A stretch of DNA of 64,000 bases from an uncultured Crocinitomix sp. (GCA_937136425.1 CAKZON010000068.1:62001-126000), one strand, 5' to 3'. Shown: positions 28,727 to 40,256, numbered from the stretch's first letter. Program-made: numbers and translations. Notes: a model not told the origin generated them from the sequence alone.

Positions 28727-28762
28727 AAAAGACCAGCTAAAAATTTAGCTGGTCTTTTTTTT
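28727..28762. terminator. Bidirectional intrinsic terminator
   Basis: A-run GACCAGCTAA..TTAGCTGGTC T-run. Confidence 0.85.
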
Positions 28763-28778
28763 ATCAATAAAATGTGAC

Positions 28779-31700
28779 TTAACCACGTTTCATTCCACCA
28801 CCATTGTTATTATTGGTAGGTGCACCTAGTTGTTTTTTATCGTCCTTTTTATCATCAGAAGGTTTCATTGATCCACCGCTTGCAACAAACTTAATGGTAT
28901 AAGTAGTCGTTGCTACCTGATTTCCATTTTTAGCTGTAATACGGATTGTATTTGAACCACCTTTCAGTTTTAAAGTTGAAACTAATTCTCCAGAAGCAGG
29001 ATTAAATGAATAACTCGTCATTTTTACACCGTTTACTGTAAGCGTAATTCCTGATTTACTTTTTACGTTTGAAATTTTAGTTTTAAGTACAAATGTTGGT
29101 GTATTTACCGTTTTGGTTGAAGTTGCAGGGTTCACATTTTTGAACACTGGTTTTTTAGCCATTTGTTGGCCTCCACCACCATTATTATTTTGTTGTTGAC
29201 CTGTACCTACGTTTTGTGCAGGTTTTTTATAAGTAATAACGTATGAAATGCTCGCCTTTTTATCCCCATTTTTAGCATCCACTTTAATTGTGTTTGCTCC
29301 TTCTCGCAATCTAACTGTAGCAGTCATAATTTTTGACCCTGAGCTAAATGTAAAGTTGGTTGTTTTGGTACCATTAATTGTTAATGTCAAATCAGATTTA
29401 GACATTACATTAATTGCTCGTGTTTTCACAACATGCGTTGGCTTATTTGTTTTTGAAGTACTGATGCTTGGAGACACTCTAGTCAACTTAGGTGTTAAAC
29501 TAGTACCTTGTTGTTGCCCAAAAGTTCCACCACCGCCGGTTCCTCCACTGCCCATTTGCTGCGCTGCCTGCTTTTCATACGTGATATAATATGTAATAGC
29601 CGCTTTCTTGCCATTGTTAGCTTCAACTTTAATCGCATTTACACCTTGGTTTAAGCGAACCACGGCTGCCATTTGTTTTGTGTTACTGTTATAGTTAAAA
29701 GCACTTGTTTTAACACCATTAACATACAAGTTAATCTCTGCTTTGCTTTTTACGTTTGTTACTTTCGTTTTTAACGTTAGCGTTTTAGACTTTACCGTAG
29801 TTTTAGTTGTGATTGGACTCACAGGTGTAATTTTAGGAACTAACACTTGTTGTACTTTAGTTCCACCGCCACCATCAGTTCCAGTTCCTTGAGTACCTAA
29901 TCCGTTTGTTTTCCCACCATCATCTTCGCCTGGTGCAACACCACCTGGAATAGTTAATGAAATTGTATAGGTAACTGTTTCTGTACTACAATCATTACTC
30001 AATGTAAACTGAACTGTATTCGATCCTGCAGCCAGCGTAATTCCAGATAAAGTAACACGTGAACCATCAAAACTAATTGGTTTACTCACTCCATTTACTA
30101 AAGCTGTAACATCTCCAGCATCTTCAACGTTTGTAGTTCCTAAAACAATCGTATAAGGGTTAAGCGTTGTAGCTGTACTTAATCGGTTTGGAGTAATTAA
30201 TGTGTGCGATACAGGTGAGCAAGGCTCTTCACAAACACCGTCCCAACCTGGATTTGCAACATAATCTCCGAATGGTTCTCCAGCCGCACTTAAATTACAA
30301 CCAGATCGAATCCAAACACCAACAATACATCTTCCAGCTTTATCTCCTGTTGCTGAGAATGTTCCTGTCATTCCTGTTACATCAGTAATTATTTGAGTTG
30401 TTCCGTCATCTAAGTTCAAGATAACGTTCATCAAATCTTTGTCAGAAAATGCCGTTGCTGATTTATTATCAGCAGAGAAGGTTGCAGAAACTGTAGGCAC
30501 ACAATTCTCTTCCTCTAACACATAAGTTACAACATATGTTGCACGTGCTGTTCCACAATCATTTGTTAAGGTAACAACTGCTGTATTTGTTGGAATAGAA
30601 ATATAAGGCATTTCAAAAATCACTGTTCCTGAAGAATAAGTGAAATCAATAGCCGCACCATTTAAAGTAATTGCAATTTGCTCTTCTGTTACATTTTCAA
30701 CTGTTAATGAAACCGTATAAGTATCTCCTTCAATTGTTACTTCAGATTCTGTTGGAGAAACCATAGTATAAGTTGGAGGTGCACAAGGTGCATCATAAAC
30801 AACATTCACTCCACCGGTTACTCGCTCACATCCGTTGATAACAATTTCAATTGAATTAGATCCGTCTAACAATGTTAAAGGAGCCTCCAACTGATTCATA
30901 GCCATGTCAAACTCGAATGGTACAGCAACTCCGTTGAATCTTAAAAGAATATCTCCTGGATCTTCAATGTTGAAGATAGTTGCAAAGAACACAAGTTCTT
31001 GCTCAACCAGCACCATTCCATCTGTCAATCCGTTGATAATTATCTCAGGAATATCACAATGAGCATGATCAATAGTATACGTTACTGTTTCAGTACTACA
31101 GTCATTACCAAAAGTGATTGCTACTGTATTAGAACCTTCAACTAACGGAATACTTGCAATTGAAATTACACCACCTGCAAATGTATGCGCGATTGTACTT
31201 CCATTCAAGGTTGCGTTAATTGTTCCTGATGAAACATTAGTAGTATTCAAACTCAAAGCAATTGACTCCTCTTCTGTTTCAGATACTAAAGTACCTGGAG
31301 AAACCAAACTATAAGTTACAGGCGAACAAGGGACAGAATATCTAACTTGAATTTTGTTCGTTGCCGTTTCGCAACCATTAGCTGTTAATTGAATTGTATT
31401 AACGCCTACTGTTAAGTTAAGGTTTGCTGTAACTGTTCCACTCCCTGCATCATAAGCAAATGGCGCTGCAACTCCATTTAGGGTTAGCTCCAATTGTTCT
31501 GCTGATTCAATATTTGTAACTAATCCAATAAAGCTGTAAAGTGACGATACACTTGTTAATCGGTTAGTAGATAAATTTACACTTGGTGTATTACAATCAT
31601 CATGTGTAATTGTATAAGTAATAAATTCACTGCTGCAAGGATTGTTCATTCCTACAACGATTGTATTTGCCCCATCTTTTAAAGAAATTCCGTTAACCGT

Positions 31701-34700
31701 AAGGATATTACCACTTAAAGTAAATGGAATTGGCAATCCAGCATTTGTTACGTTGATGCTACCCGCATTAACATGTTGTACTACTAAGTTAATGTTATAA
31801 GTATCATCAGCACTTTCAGCCGTTAATGAAGAAGGGCTTCCTAATGTATACGAAATCGGATCACAAGGAATTGTATAATTTACAGTATATGCCTTGCTTT
31901 TCGTTTCGCATCCGTTTGCAACTACTCTTATTGAATTGCTACCCTCAGCTAAAGTTAAACTTGCATTTAATCCACCTGAAACAAGATCAAATACAAACGG
32001 CACAGGTGCATCATTTAAGAAGACTTGTATCGCTCCTGCATTTGGAACATTTGTAACGTTTGCTTGGAAGTTATATAATGACTCAGTTACTGCATTTGGA
32101 TTTGCACCCAATGTAATTACTGGTGCCGCACATCCAGAATAGTTGATTGAATAATTTACAACATCTGAACTACAATCATTTGCCATGCTCACAATCACTG
32201 TGTTTGTTCCATCAATCAAATCAATACCTGTAATAGTAATAATTTTAGATTCAGTATTAAACATGAATGGAATAGATGATCCGTTCAATTTAACGCTGAT
32301 TTGACCAGCATTATCAACACCAAATGTGCTTAATGTAATTTCATATTCACTTTCAACAGAAACTGTTGGTGTAACATTTGGCATCATTAACGTATGCGAA
32401 ATTTTGTCGCAAGGCGGCTCATAAGTTAAGCTTGCCTCTGCACTTACAGATTCACATCCGTTTGCTTGGATATTCACCATATTACTTCCATCTAATAATG
32501 GGAATTCAGCAGTTAATAAATGTGTTGTTGGATCAAAATCAAAATCTGCTGGTGATCCATTAATCAATAAAACAATATCAGAAGCATCAGACACATTTGT
32601 AACAATCACCGCCAAGTGGAAGATACCCTCTGTCACAACCATACCTGGATAGATACTGTTAATGATAATTACAGGTGGCTCACAACCCTCATAATTAATC
32701 GTATAAGTTACTGTACTTTCACTACACTCGTTAGACATTGCAACTACTACAGTGTTTTCACCATCAACTAAGCTCAAGCCATTCAATTGTATATTTCCAG
32801 AAATTGGATCAAACAAAGGAGTAACTGAAGCCCCATTTAATGTTGCCGTAACTTGGTCAACACTTACAATTCCGCTTGCATGTAATGTAACATCATACGA
32901 ATCTGTTGGTGAAGTTACTGTGTTTGTTGCTGGAGATAATAAACTCGTAACAATTGTTTCACAAGGCACCTCACGCGTAACAGTCATTCTATGCGTATCA
33001 GATCCACAAGCATTTTCAACTCTAATTTCAATTGCGTTTGAACCTACATTAAGTGTTAATGCCTCTGTTAAGATATCCGTTCCCTCGTTATAAGAGAATT
33101 CATGCGAAACACCGTTTAACAATAAAATAATGTCAGCAGTTTCAGCATTTGAAATAGTTGCATTCACTATGATTGATTCGCTTTCAGTGCTTGCTCCAGT
33201 TAATGGGCTTACTCCTGAAATTACTGGTACTTTACATTCTTCACGAATGATATTATAAACTAGTACAGCACCACCACAGTCAGTGTTAGCAGTAATTGAA
33301 ATTGCATTACTTCCAATTAGTAGGTTGATTCCAGAAATAGTTATCGTTCCTGTTCCAGCATCAAACGCAAATGGTATGTCACTTCCGTTCAGTTTAACTG
33401 TTAATTCACCTGCATTAGCAACATGCGTTGCAGTAGCAACTACTGAAACCACCTCATCCAATGTTGAGAAAGAAGTTTCTCCAGTAGCAGTTAATGTAGG
33501 GTCATAACAAGGAGCATCAGGCGCCTCATAAATCAATGTAAATGTTGCTTGGTTTGTTCCACACTCATTTGTTACAATAACATTTACAGCGTTAGAACCT
33601 TCTAATAAAGTAATTGCTTTAGACGCAATTGACGTTTCACCGTTATAAGTCATATATCCTTGACTTACGCCGTTCAATCTCAATTCAACCGTAGTTCCTG
33701 GCGAATGATTATTGATTTGTGCATCAATTGTTACGTTTGGCTCTTCTACAGTAGAATAAGGTACAGGTGATATATATCCAACCGTTGGAATAATACACGG
33801 TTCATCATCTTTTTCAAAATTAATTACTGCCAAGTCAGAATCTGACCCATCTGCATTTTCAACTGACACCTCAAAGATATTACTACCCGGAATCAATGTT
33901 GCATTGTATACAATTTGGTTTCCACCAATGAATGCATAAGCAGCATCTGAAATTAACACCCCATTTTGCTTGAATACAATTTGACTCTTAGAATCAATAT
34001 GCGTTGTGTTTGCAGTTACAGTGAACGGCGCCACATCAGACAAGTGCGGTGAAGTTGGCGGATTAATAAAGTTTACAGTTGGAGGACATGGAACAACAGG
34101 TTTTTTATACTTGATGATTCTCATATCCGAATCTGTTCCAGCAACGTTAGTTCCAGAAATTGAAACTATGTTACTTCCTTCATTCATTACGATTGGCAAG
34201 TTCAACACCTTAGTGTAAGTATTATAAGTAAAGGCAGCCGTTGGAATACCATTTACACTAACATTAATATCTGCAGCGCTTGCTACATTTAATACACTTG
34301 CAACAACAGTAATGTTTGGCGATTCAAACTCAATATTATCAACCGCAGTATAAGTAATATCTACAATTGGTGGAGCTTGAGGAATTGTTCTTCTGTAAAT
34401 GATTGTTGTTGTTTCAACATCCATTCCATCTTCGTTCACACCTTTAATTTCAATTACGTTTGAACCTTCAACCAAACTTGTTGTAAAGTTCATCATGTCA
34501 GAAGACACACTATAAGAGAAAAGAGTAGAAACAACACCATTAATCTTTAATGTAATATTAGATGCAGATGAAACATGCTCAACTTTTGCTGTTACATTAT
34601 AAGAAGCTGTATAAACCGTTATAGGATCTGCAGCAGGATCAATAAATGTTACAATTGGTGGTTGTGGTGCATCAGGTCTACTATAAATGATAGTAGTTGA

Positions 34701-36491
34701 CGCAAAATCAGAACCTGCCTCATTAACACCTGTAATCTCTACAATATTGGCCCCTACAATTAATCCGGTGCTGAAATAAATTTCTTTCGTAGTTGTGTTG
34801 AAAGAATAAGATCCAACAGGATTTCCGTTTACTTTAATAGTTAACCCGGCTTTTGAAGCCACATGCAATGCTGTCGCTCGAATGTTAATAGATGATGTAT
34901 TGGTATAATAAGGATCTACTCCAGGGTTTACAAAATCCACAATTGGTGGTTGTTGTGCTTCTGGTTTTTTGTAAATAATTTGTACCGTTTTACTATCACT
35001 ACCTACTTCGTTAGTGGCAGTTACTGTAACTGTATTTGTTCCTTCATTTAAGTTTAGAGAGGCATTTACAACTTTCGCTGCACCATCATAACTAAATGCG
35101 TTTAAGTTAACTCCATTTAAGTATACTCTAATTTGCGACTTACGATCAACATTTAATACTGTTGATACTAATCCAAATATATTGGAAGAAGTATAGTAAG
35201 GCGTGTAAGGCGGATTAGTAATTGTTACAATCGGTGGATTTTTTGGTTCCTCCTCTTCTTTATAAATTATAATCACAGACTCATAATCAGACCCGGCTTC
35301 ATTTGTACCTGTTATCTCAAACAAGTTTTGCCCTGGGTGTAAAATCACTCGGCTTTCAAACTGATCTGTATAAGGGTTGAAAGTAAAGTTTGTATTGATG
35401 TTTCCATCTTGCTTAAATGTTACCTTTTCCTTACTGTCAACATAATAGATATTCGCTTTAATTTTAAACGAATTCTCCATTGTAGTATGTGGGCTTGAAT
35501 TCGGATCATAAATATCTACAATAGGTAGTTTTTTAGTTACCGGATCAATAATAGGATCTGTAGGTTCGTCCGTATCAAAATCATCAATATCTGGATCATC
35601 AACTATAGGATCATCTTCATATTTTCCATTAAACAAATGGAATTTAAAAGTTAATGCCGTATAGTGGTATATATCATTATCAAACGAAGGTGTTCCGTTA
35701 AATTCATTTGGCATTCCGTCAAACAAATTATTACGTGTCCATGTCATTTTATGCTCTAGTCCAATAGCAACTGCAGGATGAACCTGTTTGCTAATTCCAA
35801 AACCAAAACTTGGTGCCCAATCCACTTCATATTCAAAAGCGTCTCCTACTAAAGAAGTTTCGTAATCATCATCTTGTAAATTCAAGATATTGGATTGCGA
35901 AGGGTTAGCAGGCAATTGATCATAGTCGTATGTAGGTTCATTCAAGAATATATCATCATCAACCAAGTTTGTTGCTGTATGATACCCTTTAACACCAATT
36001 CCTCCAAACACGGAAAGATTCCACCCCGTATTTTGGCGTAATCGATTGGTATTTAAAACCAACTCTAATGAACCACTTAACAAGTTGGTTCTATAATTTG
36101 GAATAAAATAACCTAACGAATCTTGATACGTCTGCAACACAGGTTGACCATAAAGGTTTAACCCAACAGAAGACGCACTATCTAGTGCATATCGGTCAGT
36201 TGCTTGTCCTTGAAATTGCGCATGCAAAAAACGTGCACGCAAATCCCATGAAAAGATCTTATCTGGATTCATGCCAAATGACTTACCGAAAGTAAGCCCA
36301 TAACCACCACGCACACGATAATCTACTTCGGTTTGTGTTGACCATGTTCCACCAACATTCAGTCCTATAAACCATCTGGTGTCTCGGTCGTAATTAACAT
36401 GATACTGTGCAAACCCCTGACTTATTGTAAGTACCGTGAATGCTAATAGTGTAAAAATTCTAATCATACGCCTAAATAAAATGTTTCGCAA
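28779..36491 (-). CDS. Giant (2570 aa) Ig-like/PKD-like repeat protein with N-terminal porin-like region
   Basis: Over 20 repeats of [KxxLNGxxxxFxYxxxxxxxxxxxLxEGSNxIxIxxxNxxGxxxxxxxIxY]; signal peptide; Gly/Gln/Asn-rich C-terminal linkers. Confidence 0.8.
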   Translation of the reverse strand: MRNILFRRMIRIFTLLAFTVLTISQGFAQYHVNYDRDTRWFIGLNVGGTWSTQTEVDYRVRGGYGLTFGKSFGMNPDKIFSWDLRARFLHAQFQGQATDRYALDSASSVGLNLYGQPVLQTYQDSLGYFIPNYRTNLLSGSLELVLNTNRLRQNTGWNLSVFGGIGVKGYHTATNLVDDDIFLNEPTYDYDQLPANPSQSNILNLQDDDYETSLVGDAFEYEVDWAPSFGFGISKQVHPAVAIGLEHKMTWTRNNLFDGMPNEFNGTPSFDNDIYHYTALTFKFHLFNGKYEDDPIVDDPDIDDFDTDEPTDPIIDPVTKKLPIVDIYDPNSSPHTTMENSFKIKANIYYVDSKEKVTFKQDGNINTNFTFNPYTDQFESRVILHPGQNLFEITGTNEAGSDYESVIIIYKEEEEPKNPPIVTITNPPYTPYYTSSNIFGLVSTVLNVDRKSQIRVYLNGVNLNAFSYDGAAKVVNASLNLNEGTNTVTVTATNEVGSDSKTVQIIYKKPEAQQPPIVDFVNPGVDPYYTNTSSINIRATALHVASKAGLTIKVNGNPVGSYSFNTTTKEIYFSTGLIVGANIVEITGVNEAGSDFASTTIIYSRPDAPQPPIVTFIDPAADPITVYTASYNVTAKVEHVSSASNITLKINGVVSTLFSYSVSSDMMNFTTSLVEGSNVIEIKGVNEDGMDVETTTIIYRRTIPQAPPIVDITYTAVDNIEFESPNITVVASVLNVASAADINVSVNGIPTAAFTYNTYTKVLNLPIVMNEGSNIVSISGTNVAGTDSDMRIIKYKKPVVPCPPTVNFINPPTSPHLSDVAPFTVTANTTHIDSKSQIVFKQNGVLISDAAYAFIGGNQIVYNATLIPGSNIFEVSVENADGSDSDLAVINFEKDDEPCIIPTVGYISPVPYSTVEEPNVTIDAQINNHSPGTTVELRLNGVSQGYMTYNGETSIASKAITLLEGSNAVNVIVTNECGTNQATFTLIYEAPDAPCYDPTLTATGETSFSTLDEVVSVVATATHVANAGELTVKLNGSDIPFAFDAGTGTITISGINLLIGSNAISITANTDCGGAVLVYNIIREECKVPVISGVSPLTGASTESESIIVNATISNAETADIILLLNGVSHEFSYNEGTDILTEALTLNVGSNAIEIRVENACGSDTHRMTVTREVPCETIVTSLLSPATNTVTSPTDSYDVTLHASGIVSVDQVTATLNGASVTPLFDPISGNIQLNGLSLVDGENTVVVAMSNECSESTVTYTINYEGCEPPVIIINSIYPGMVVTEGIFHLAVIVTNVSDASDIVLLINGSPADFDFDPTTHLLTAEFPLLDGSNMVNIQANGCESVSAEASLTYEPPCDKISHTLMMPNVTPTVSVESEYEITLSTFGVDNAGQISVKLNGSSIPFMFNTESKIITITGIDLIDGTNTVIVSMANDCSSDVVNYSINYSGCAAPVITLGANPNAVTESLYNFQANVTNVPNAGAIQVFLNDAPVPFVFDLVSGGLNASLTLAEGSNSIRVVANGCETKSKAYTVNYTIPCDPISYTLGSPSSLTAESADDTYNINLVVQHVNAGSINVTNAGLPIPFTLSGNILTVNGISLKDGANTIVVGMNNPCSSEFITYTITHDDCNTPSVNLSTNRLTSVSSLYSFIGLVTNIESAEQLELTLNGVAAPFAYDAGSGTVTANLNLTVGVNTIQLTANGCETATNKIQVRYSVPCSPVTYSLVSPGTLVSETEEESIALSLNTTNVSSGTINATLNGSTIAHTFAGGVISIASIPLVEGSNTVAITFGNDCSTETVTYTIDHAHCDIPEIIINGLTDGMVLVEQELVFFATIFNIEDPGDILLRFNGVAVPFEFDMAMNQLEAPLTLLDGSNSIEIVINGCERVTGGVNVVYDAPCAPPTYTMVSPTESEVTIEGDTYTVSLTVENVTEEQIAITLNGAAIDFTYSSGTVIFEMPYISIPTNTAVVTLTNDCGTARATYVVTYVLEEENCVPTVSATFSADNKSATAFSDKDLMNVILNLDDGTTQIITDVTGMTGTFSATGDKAGRCIVGVWIRSGCNLSAAGEPFGDYVANPGWDGVCEEPCSPVSHTLITPNRLSTATTLNPYTIVLGTTNVEDAGDVTALVNGVSKPISFDGSRVTLSGITLAAGSNTVQFTLSNDCSTETVTYTISLTIPGGVAPGEDDGGKTNGLGTQGTGTDGGGGTKVQQVLVPKITPVSPITTKTTVKSKTLTLKTKVTNVKSKAEINLYVNGVKTSAFNYNSNTKQMAAVVRLNQGVNAIKVEANNGKKAAITYYITYEKQAAQQMGSGGTGGGGTFGQQQGTSLTPKLTRVSPSISTSKTNKPTHVVKTRAINVMSKSDLTLTINGTKTTNFTFSSGSKIMTATVRLREGANTIKVDAKNGDKKASISYVITYKKPAQNVGTGQQQNNNGGGGQQMAKKPVFKNVNPATSTKTVNTPTFVLKTKISNVKSKSGITLTVNGVKMTSYSFNPASGELVSTLKLKGGSNTIRITAKNGNQVATTTYTIKFVASGGSMKPSDDKKDDKKQLGAPTNNNNGGGMKRG

Positions 36492-36903
36492 GGTAAGGAT
36501 TTTGTTCGAAAAGGTTTTGGCCTCCCTTGATTAAAAGGTGTTATACACTTTTCGTACCAAAGTTATAAAACTGACCGATAAGTGGTTGTTTTTTTCGGAC
36601 GAAATACGTTTGGTTTTGTTTACTAAATCGTTTAGGAATAGGCAATAAAGTCGAATTTATGGAATTTTACGGCTAGATCGTGTTATTGAGCTTTAATGCG
36701 AATAAAAATAAATAATCCAAAAAACAATGTCTCTATAAAATTAGATCTTTCATAAACCTAAATTTTTCATACAGTAAAAACACCCAATAATTCGAAATTT
36801 AACCATGTATACAAGATATGATACCATCCAATAAAAATTCATTTTTTTCGCCTTAAAGGTTCTAAACATGTATTTATTTTCGCCTCATATTTAACCTTTC
36901 TTT

Positions 36904-38178
36904 ATGGCCAAAAAAGGTGATAAAGATTTAATTTATTCAAGTACTATGCGTTCAACAAACGTTCACAACACACGTAAAGGTTTTTTTGCCTTTTTGGTTT
37001 TATTTTTTGCCCTCAATCATGCTGGATTTGCTCAATATGGATATTATTATGAGCACGGAGCTTCAAAAACAAACGAGCACTTAGGTAATCAAAGAGGTTC
37101 TCGTTATGTAACTCAAATCACCCATTTCAATTTCGATTATGTCTACTCTCGGGTTCATTCCTTTCTTACTTACTCTATGGATAAAGTTGCTATGGAGGAA
37201 ATGCAGGAAAAAAAATCTGGAAAATACACAACTTATTCAAGACGTTATAAAAGTGAATTCTCAGATGAGATTAACACCATTTTTACGATAACAACAGAAT
37301 ATAAAACCGCCGTTGTTGGAGGAGAGCGTGTCATTGTTTCAGCCAAAATATTTGGGTATGAATCATATGTAGGAAAGTTTTTGGAGGAGTTTTGGAAACC
37401 TACTATGAATGCCTCCGATAAGAAAAGCGGGGAAGTAATGAAATTCAACTTTATGGATGACCATGTAAGTGTGAACCTTTTCACAGATAAAGATTCTTAT
37501 CTTGATATGGCATCACTAGTTATTACGAATACAAGCACAGCTAGTTTTTCAGACTTCAAGAAAAAACTTGAACCCTATTTAGCAGATTTCAAGCAAAAGC
37601 GAGCGGAAAAAACCTACCAAATTGCAAATGAGGATGAGGCAATGTATTTAGAAAATAAAAAAACAATTTTAACGCTTGTAAAAGAGCACTTATTGAGAAT
37701 TGGAGATAATCAAACTTATACTGGAAAACTTGAGGTTAGCTTAAAAGTAGATACGAGTGGAAATACATTAGTTACCATTCCATCAGACTTTCCTGGTTCA
37801 CTTGAATTATCCGAACGTCTTAACAAATCTTACTATAACAAATACACTGTTCGCGATTTTTATCTTAGAACGGATGATACATACTCATTTGACATTAACT
37901 TTTTCAGCGAAGTAGGAAATATTTTTGCAACTAATAAATCAATCAATTTTAAAGAAGGCTCAAAATCTTTCGAAGAAAAGGTAGATGCCAAGTTCCGCGA
38001 AGTTGATGAGGGAAGAGGAAATTATACAATTCAAGCAAGAGATTTGACGATTGATAATACAGAAATCAAGTCAGACCTTGTGGTTAAAGAATTCGACAAG
38101 AAAATGGGACCTTTAGGTTATGCCGCAGGAGCAGGTGTTGTTGCTGCAGGTATTCTCTATTTTTTCGTCCTTAATTAA
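36904..38178 (+). CDS. Hypothetical protein with C-terminal TM segment
   Basis: 424-aa ORF; true start may be the internal ATG at 36946. Confidence 0.65.
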   Translation: MAKKGDKDLIYSSTMRSTNVHNTRKGFFAFLVLFFALNHAGFAQYGYYYEHGASKTNEHLGNQRGSRYVTQITHFNFDYVYSRVHSFLTYSMDKVAMEEMQEKKSGKYTTYSRRYKSEFSDEINTIFTITTEYKTAVVGGERVIVSAKIFGYESYVGKFLEEFWKPTMNASDKKSGEVMKFNFMDDHVSVNLFTDKDSYLDMASLVITNTSTASFSDFKKKLEPYLADFKQKRAEKTYQIANEDEAMYLENKKTILTLVKEHLLRIGDNQTYTGKLEVSLKVDTSGNTLVTIPSDFPGSLELSERLNKSYYNKYTVRDFYLRTDDTYSFDINFFSEVGNIFATNKSINFKEGSKSFEEKVDAKFREVDEGRGNYTIQARDLTIDNTEIKSDLVVKEFDKKMGPLGYAAGAGVVAAGILYFFVLN

Positions 38179-38200
38179 GAAATAAAACACTTTTAAGAAG

Positions 38201-38241
38201 GTCCTTGATTTTTGATTATGCTCAAAGATCAAGGACTTTTT
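38201..38241 (+). terminator. Intrinsic terminator
   Basis: GTCCTTGAT...ATCAAGGAC followed by T-run. Confidence 0.75.
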
Positions 38242-38305
38242 AATTTACATAAAAAATGATTCTTTTTTTTAATCGACTAGAAACCATAATAGGATGATAT
38301 AAAAG

Positions 38306-38731
38306 CTAGTTCACTCTTGTCCAGGTTTTAGTATCAAACAACCAACCTAAATATCCACGCACTTTTAATTTTCCATCTTCAATCCAAAACTTACATTCGT
38401 AAACTTCTCCATCTTTTGGGTCATAGATAAATCCCCCACTCCATTCCCCATCATCATAAGTAAAATCTGTAAGAATGTCAATTCCCATAATTGGCCGTTT
38501 ATTTAGCTTTTCATTTGGGTTATTTTCATCAATTTTCGGATTTCCATCTTCATCATTAGGCTCTGCAATCCAAACTACACGTCCGTAAAACTTACCTTGC
38601 TTTTGGTAAATTTCAACTTTAGCATCTTCAATTTCTGTGAGCCATGTGCCTAGCACGGCGGTTGAACCAGTTTGGCAAAAGCTGGTGAATGATAATAATG
38701 TAAGTGCTATTAATATAGTGGATTTAATCAT
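38306..38731 (-). CDS. DUF2147 family protein
   Basis: GTWLTEIEDAKVEIYQKQGKFYGRVVW... GYLGWLFDTKTWTRV. Confidence 0.85.
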   Translation of the reverse strand: MIKSTILIALTLLSFTSFCQTGSTAVLGTWLTEIEDAKVEIYQKQGKFYGRVVWIAEPNDEDGNPKIDENNPNEKLNKRPIMGIDILTDFTYDDGEWSGGFIYDPKDGEVYECKFWIEDGKLKVRGYLGWLFDTKTWTRVN

Positions 38732-38744
38732 GCAGCAATATTAC

Positions 38745-40256
38745 TTATAATTTAAATGTTCCCGCAAAATAGAGGTATTTACTGGATGGAAGTATTCTTG
38801 ATTTATTTTTAATCTGTCGAATCCCATAATGTAGGAAAGTTCTATCGTACAAATAAATTATTTTAGAATTGGAAAACTTTATTTTATCTTTTGGGTGATA
38901 TTTTAAGATTACCCTATTAGAATTCCGTTGAAAAACTTTCCCTTCTTCATTTAATTCATGAAAAAATAATTTTGAATTTCGGTAATTTAAGATTCCTGTG
39001 TATGCAGCTGAATCTATGTCAGCATAAACAATATTCAAATGATTATCATTGAATTTCTTATCACTTTTTACTAGAGGTATTTGTATTTGTCGATCCCAAA
39101 CAACGCTTCCATTTTCATTCAAATTAATCACAATTTGATAAAGCCTTCCTTTGTAATCTGATGGAGGCAAACGATATGTTGAAGGGTCAAAGAACACATA
39201 TCCAATCAAAAGACTATGACCGTTTGGTCGCACGATCAATTTACCATCCGAAATGCCAGGAATAACCGAAGTTCGATATCCACCATTGGTTATGATACCT
39301 TTCAATGGTATCCCTTTTAAAAGTTCACTATAATTTTCAAAAGAAATTGTTGTATGTTTTTTCTCACGATTTAGCCTTCCATTTCTAAATCGTTTATAAA
39401 CAAAGCCCATTTGTTGTCGATATATAATTGGCATGTTTCGATAAATCACACCTTTAGTATTTGAGATTAAAATAACATCATCCCCATCAAATTTGCAATC
39501 AACATAGGGATAGGCGATTGCATCATTGGAATCGTCCTCAGTCAACTCGATCAATTCTTGAGAGCTACTTCCGATAAATTTCCTCATAAGGTAGATATCA
39601 CATTTCGAGTCATTCATCCCTTTAAAAAGAATCAAGAATTTTTTACCACTTTTGTCAATCTTACAATCAATAATATTCATGGGTTTGCTCACTTCACACA
39701 CATCAAAGTTTTGTGTCGTAAAAATTTTCGATTCCAAATCAAATTGTGTGATCGCATAATGACAACCCGTATGCTTTCGAATTATATAAGGATTGTCAAG
39801 TGAGAGATCTGAAAAAACTAAATCTCCTGTTTCTTGTAAACTCAGCATGAATTGAGACCTAATTGCACTAATTAAATCGATTTTTTCAAATAAACAATCA
39901 CCTTTATTATTTGTAAAAAATAAAACTGCAACTCCTGAATCAACCTTTATACCATTATAATAAACTTGAGAATCATAAACTAAATCTGACTGACTTCTCA
40001 CATTCAAGTCATTATCCAATAGCGTATAACTAACAATCGTTTCATCTTTCGGCAATGACGGGGTCGAAACCATGATCAACACTCCTTGTCCTTCTAGCGA
40101 AATTGCTTTGTATTGAAATTCGTTTGAAGTTTTAATTTCCAGATAATCATCATATACAATTTGTGCAAAGTTTGTTTGTGTTTGTAACAATAAAACCAAT
40201 AAAACAATTCGGTTCGAATAAACGTTAAGAAACTTCCAATTAACCATATCAATCAC
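38745..40256 (-). CDS. Hypothetical secreted protein
   Basis: 503-aa ORF with signal-peptide-like N-terminus. Confidence 0.65.
   Translation of the reverse strand: MIDMVNWKFLNVYSNRIVLLVLLLQTQTNFAQIVYDDYLEIKTSNEFQYKAISLEGQGVLIMVSTPSLPKDETIVSYTLLDNDLNVRSQSDLVYDSQVYYNGIKVDSGVAVLFFTNNKGDCLFEKIDLISAIRSQFMLSLQETGDLVFSDLSLDNPYIIRKHTGCHYAITQFDLESKIFTTQNFDVCEVSKPMNIIDCKIDKSGKKFLILFKGMNDSKCDIYLMRKFIGSSSQELIELTEDDSNDAIAYPYVDCKFDGDDVILISNTKGVIYRNMPIIYRQQMGFVYKRFRNGRLNREKKHTTISFENYSELLKGIPLKGIITNGGYRTSVIPGISDGKLIVRPNGHSLLIGYVFFDPSTYRLPPSDYKGRLYQIVINLNENGSVVWDRQIQIPLVKSDKKFNDNHLNIVYADIDSAAYTGILNYRNSKLFFHELNEEGKVFQRNSNRVILKYHPKDKIKFSNSKIIYLYDRTFLHYGIRQIKNKSRILPSSKYLYFAGTFKL

Noticed and set aside
29248-34218. 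Plus-strand ORFs antisense to the 28779..36491 gene
   Set aside because: Antisense open frames of a repetitive CDS, no recognisable domains or start signals
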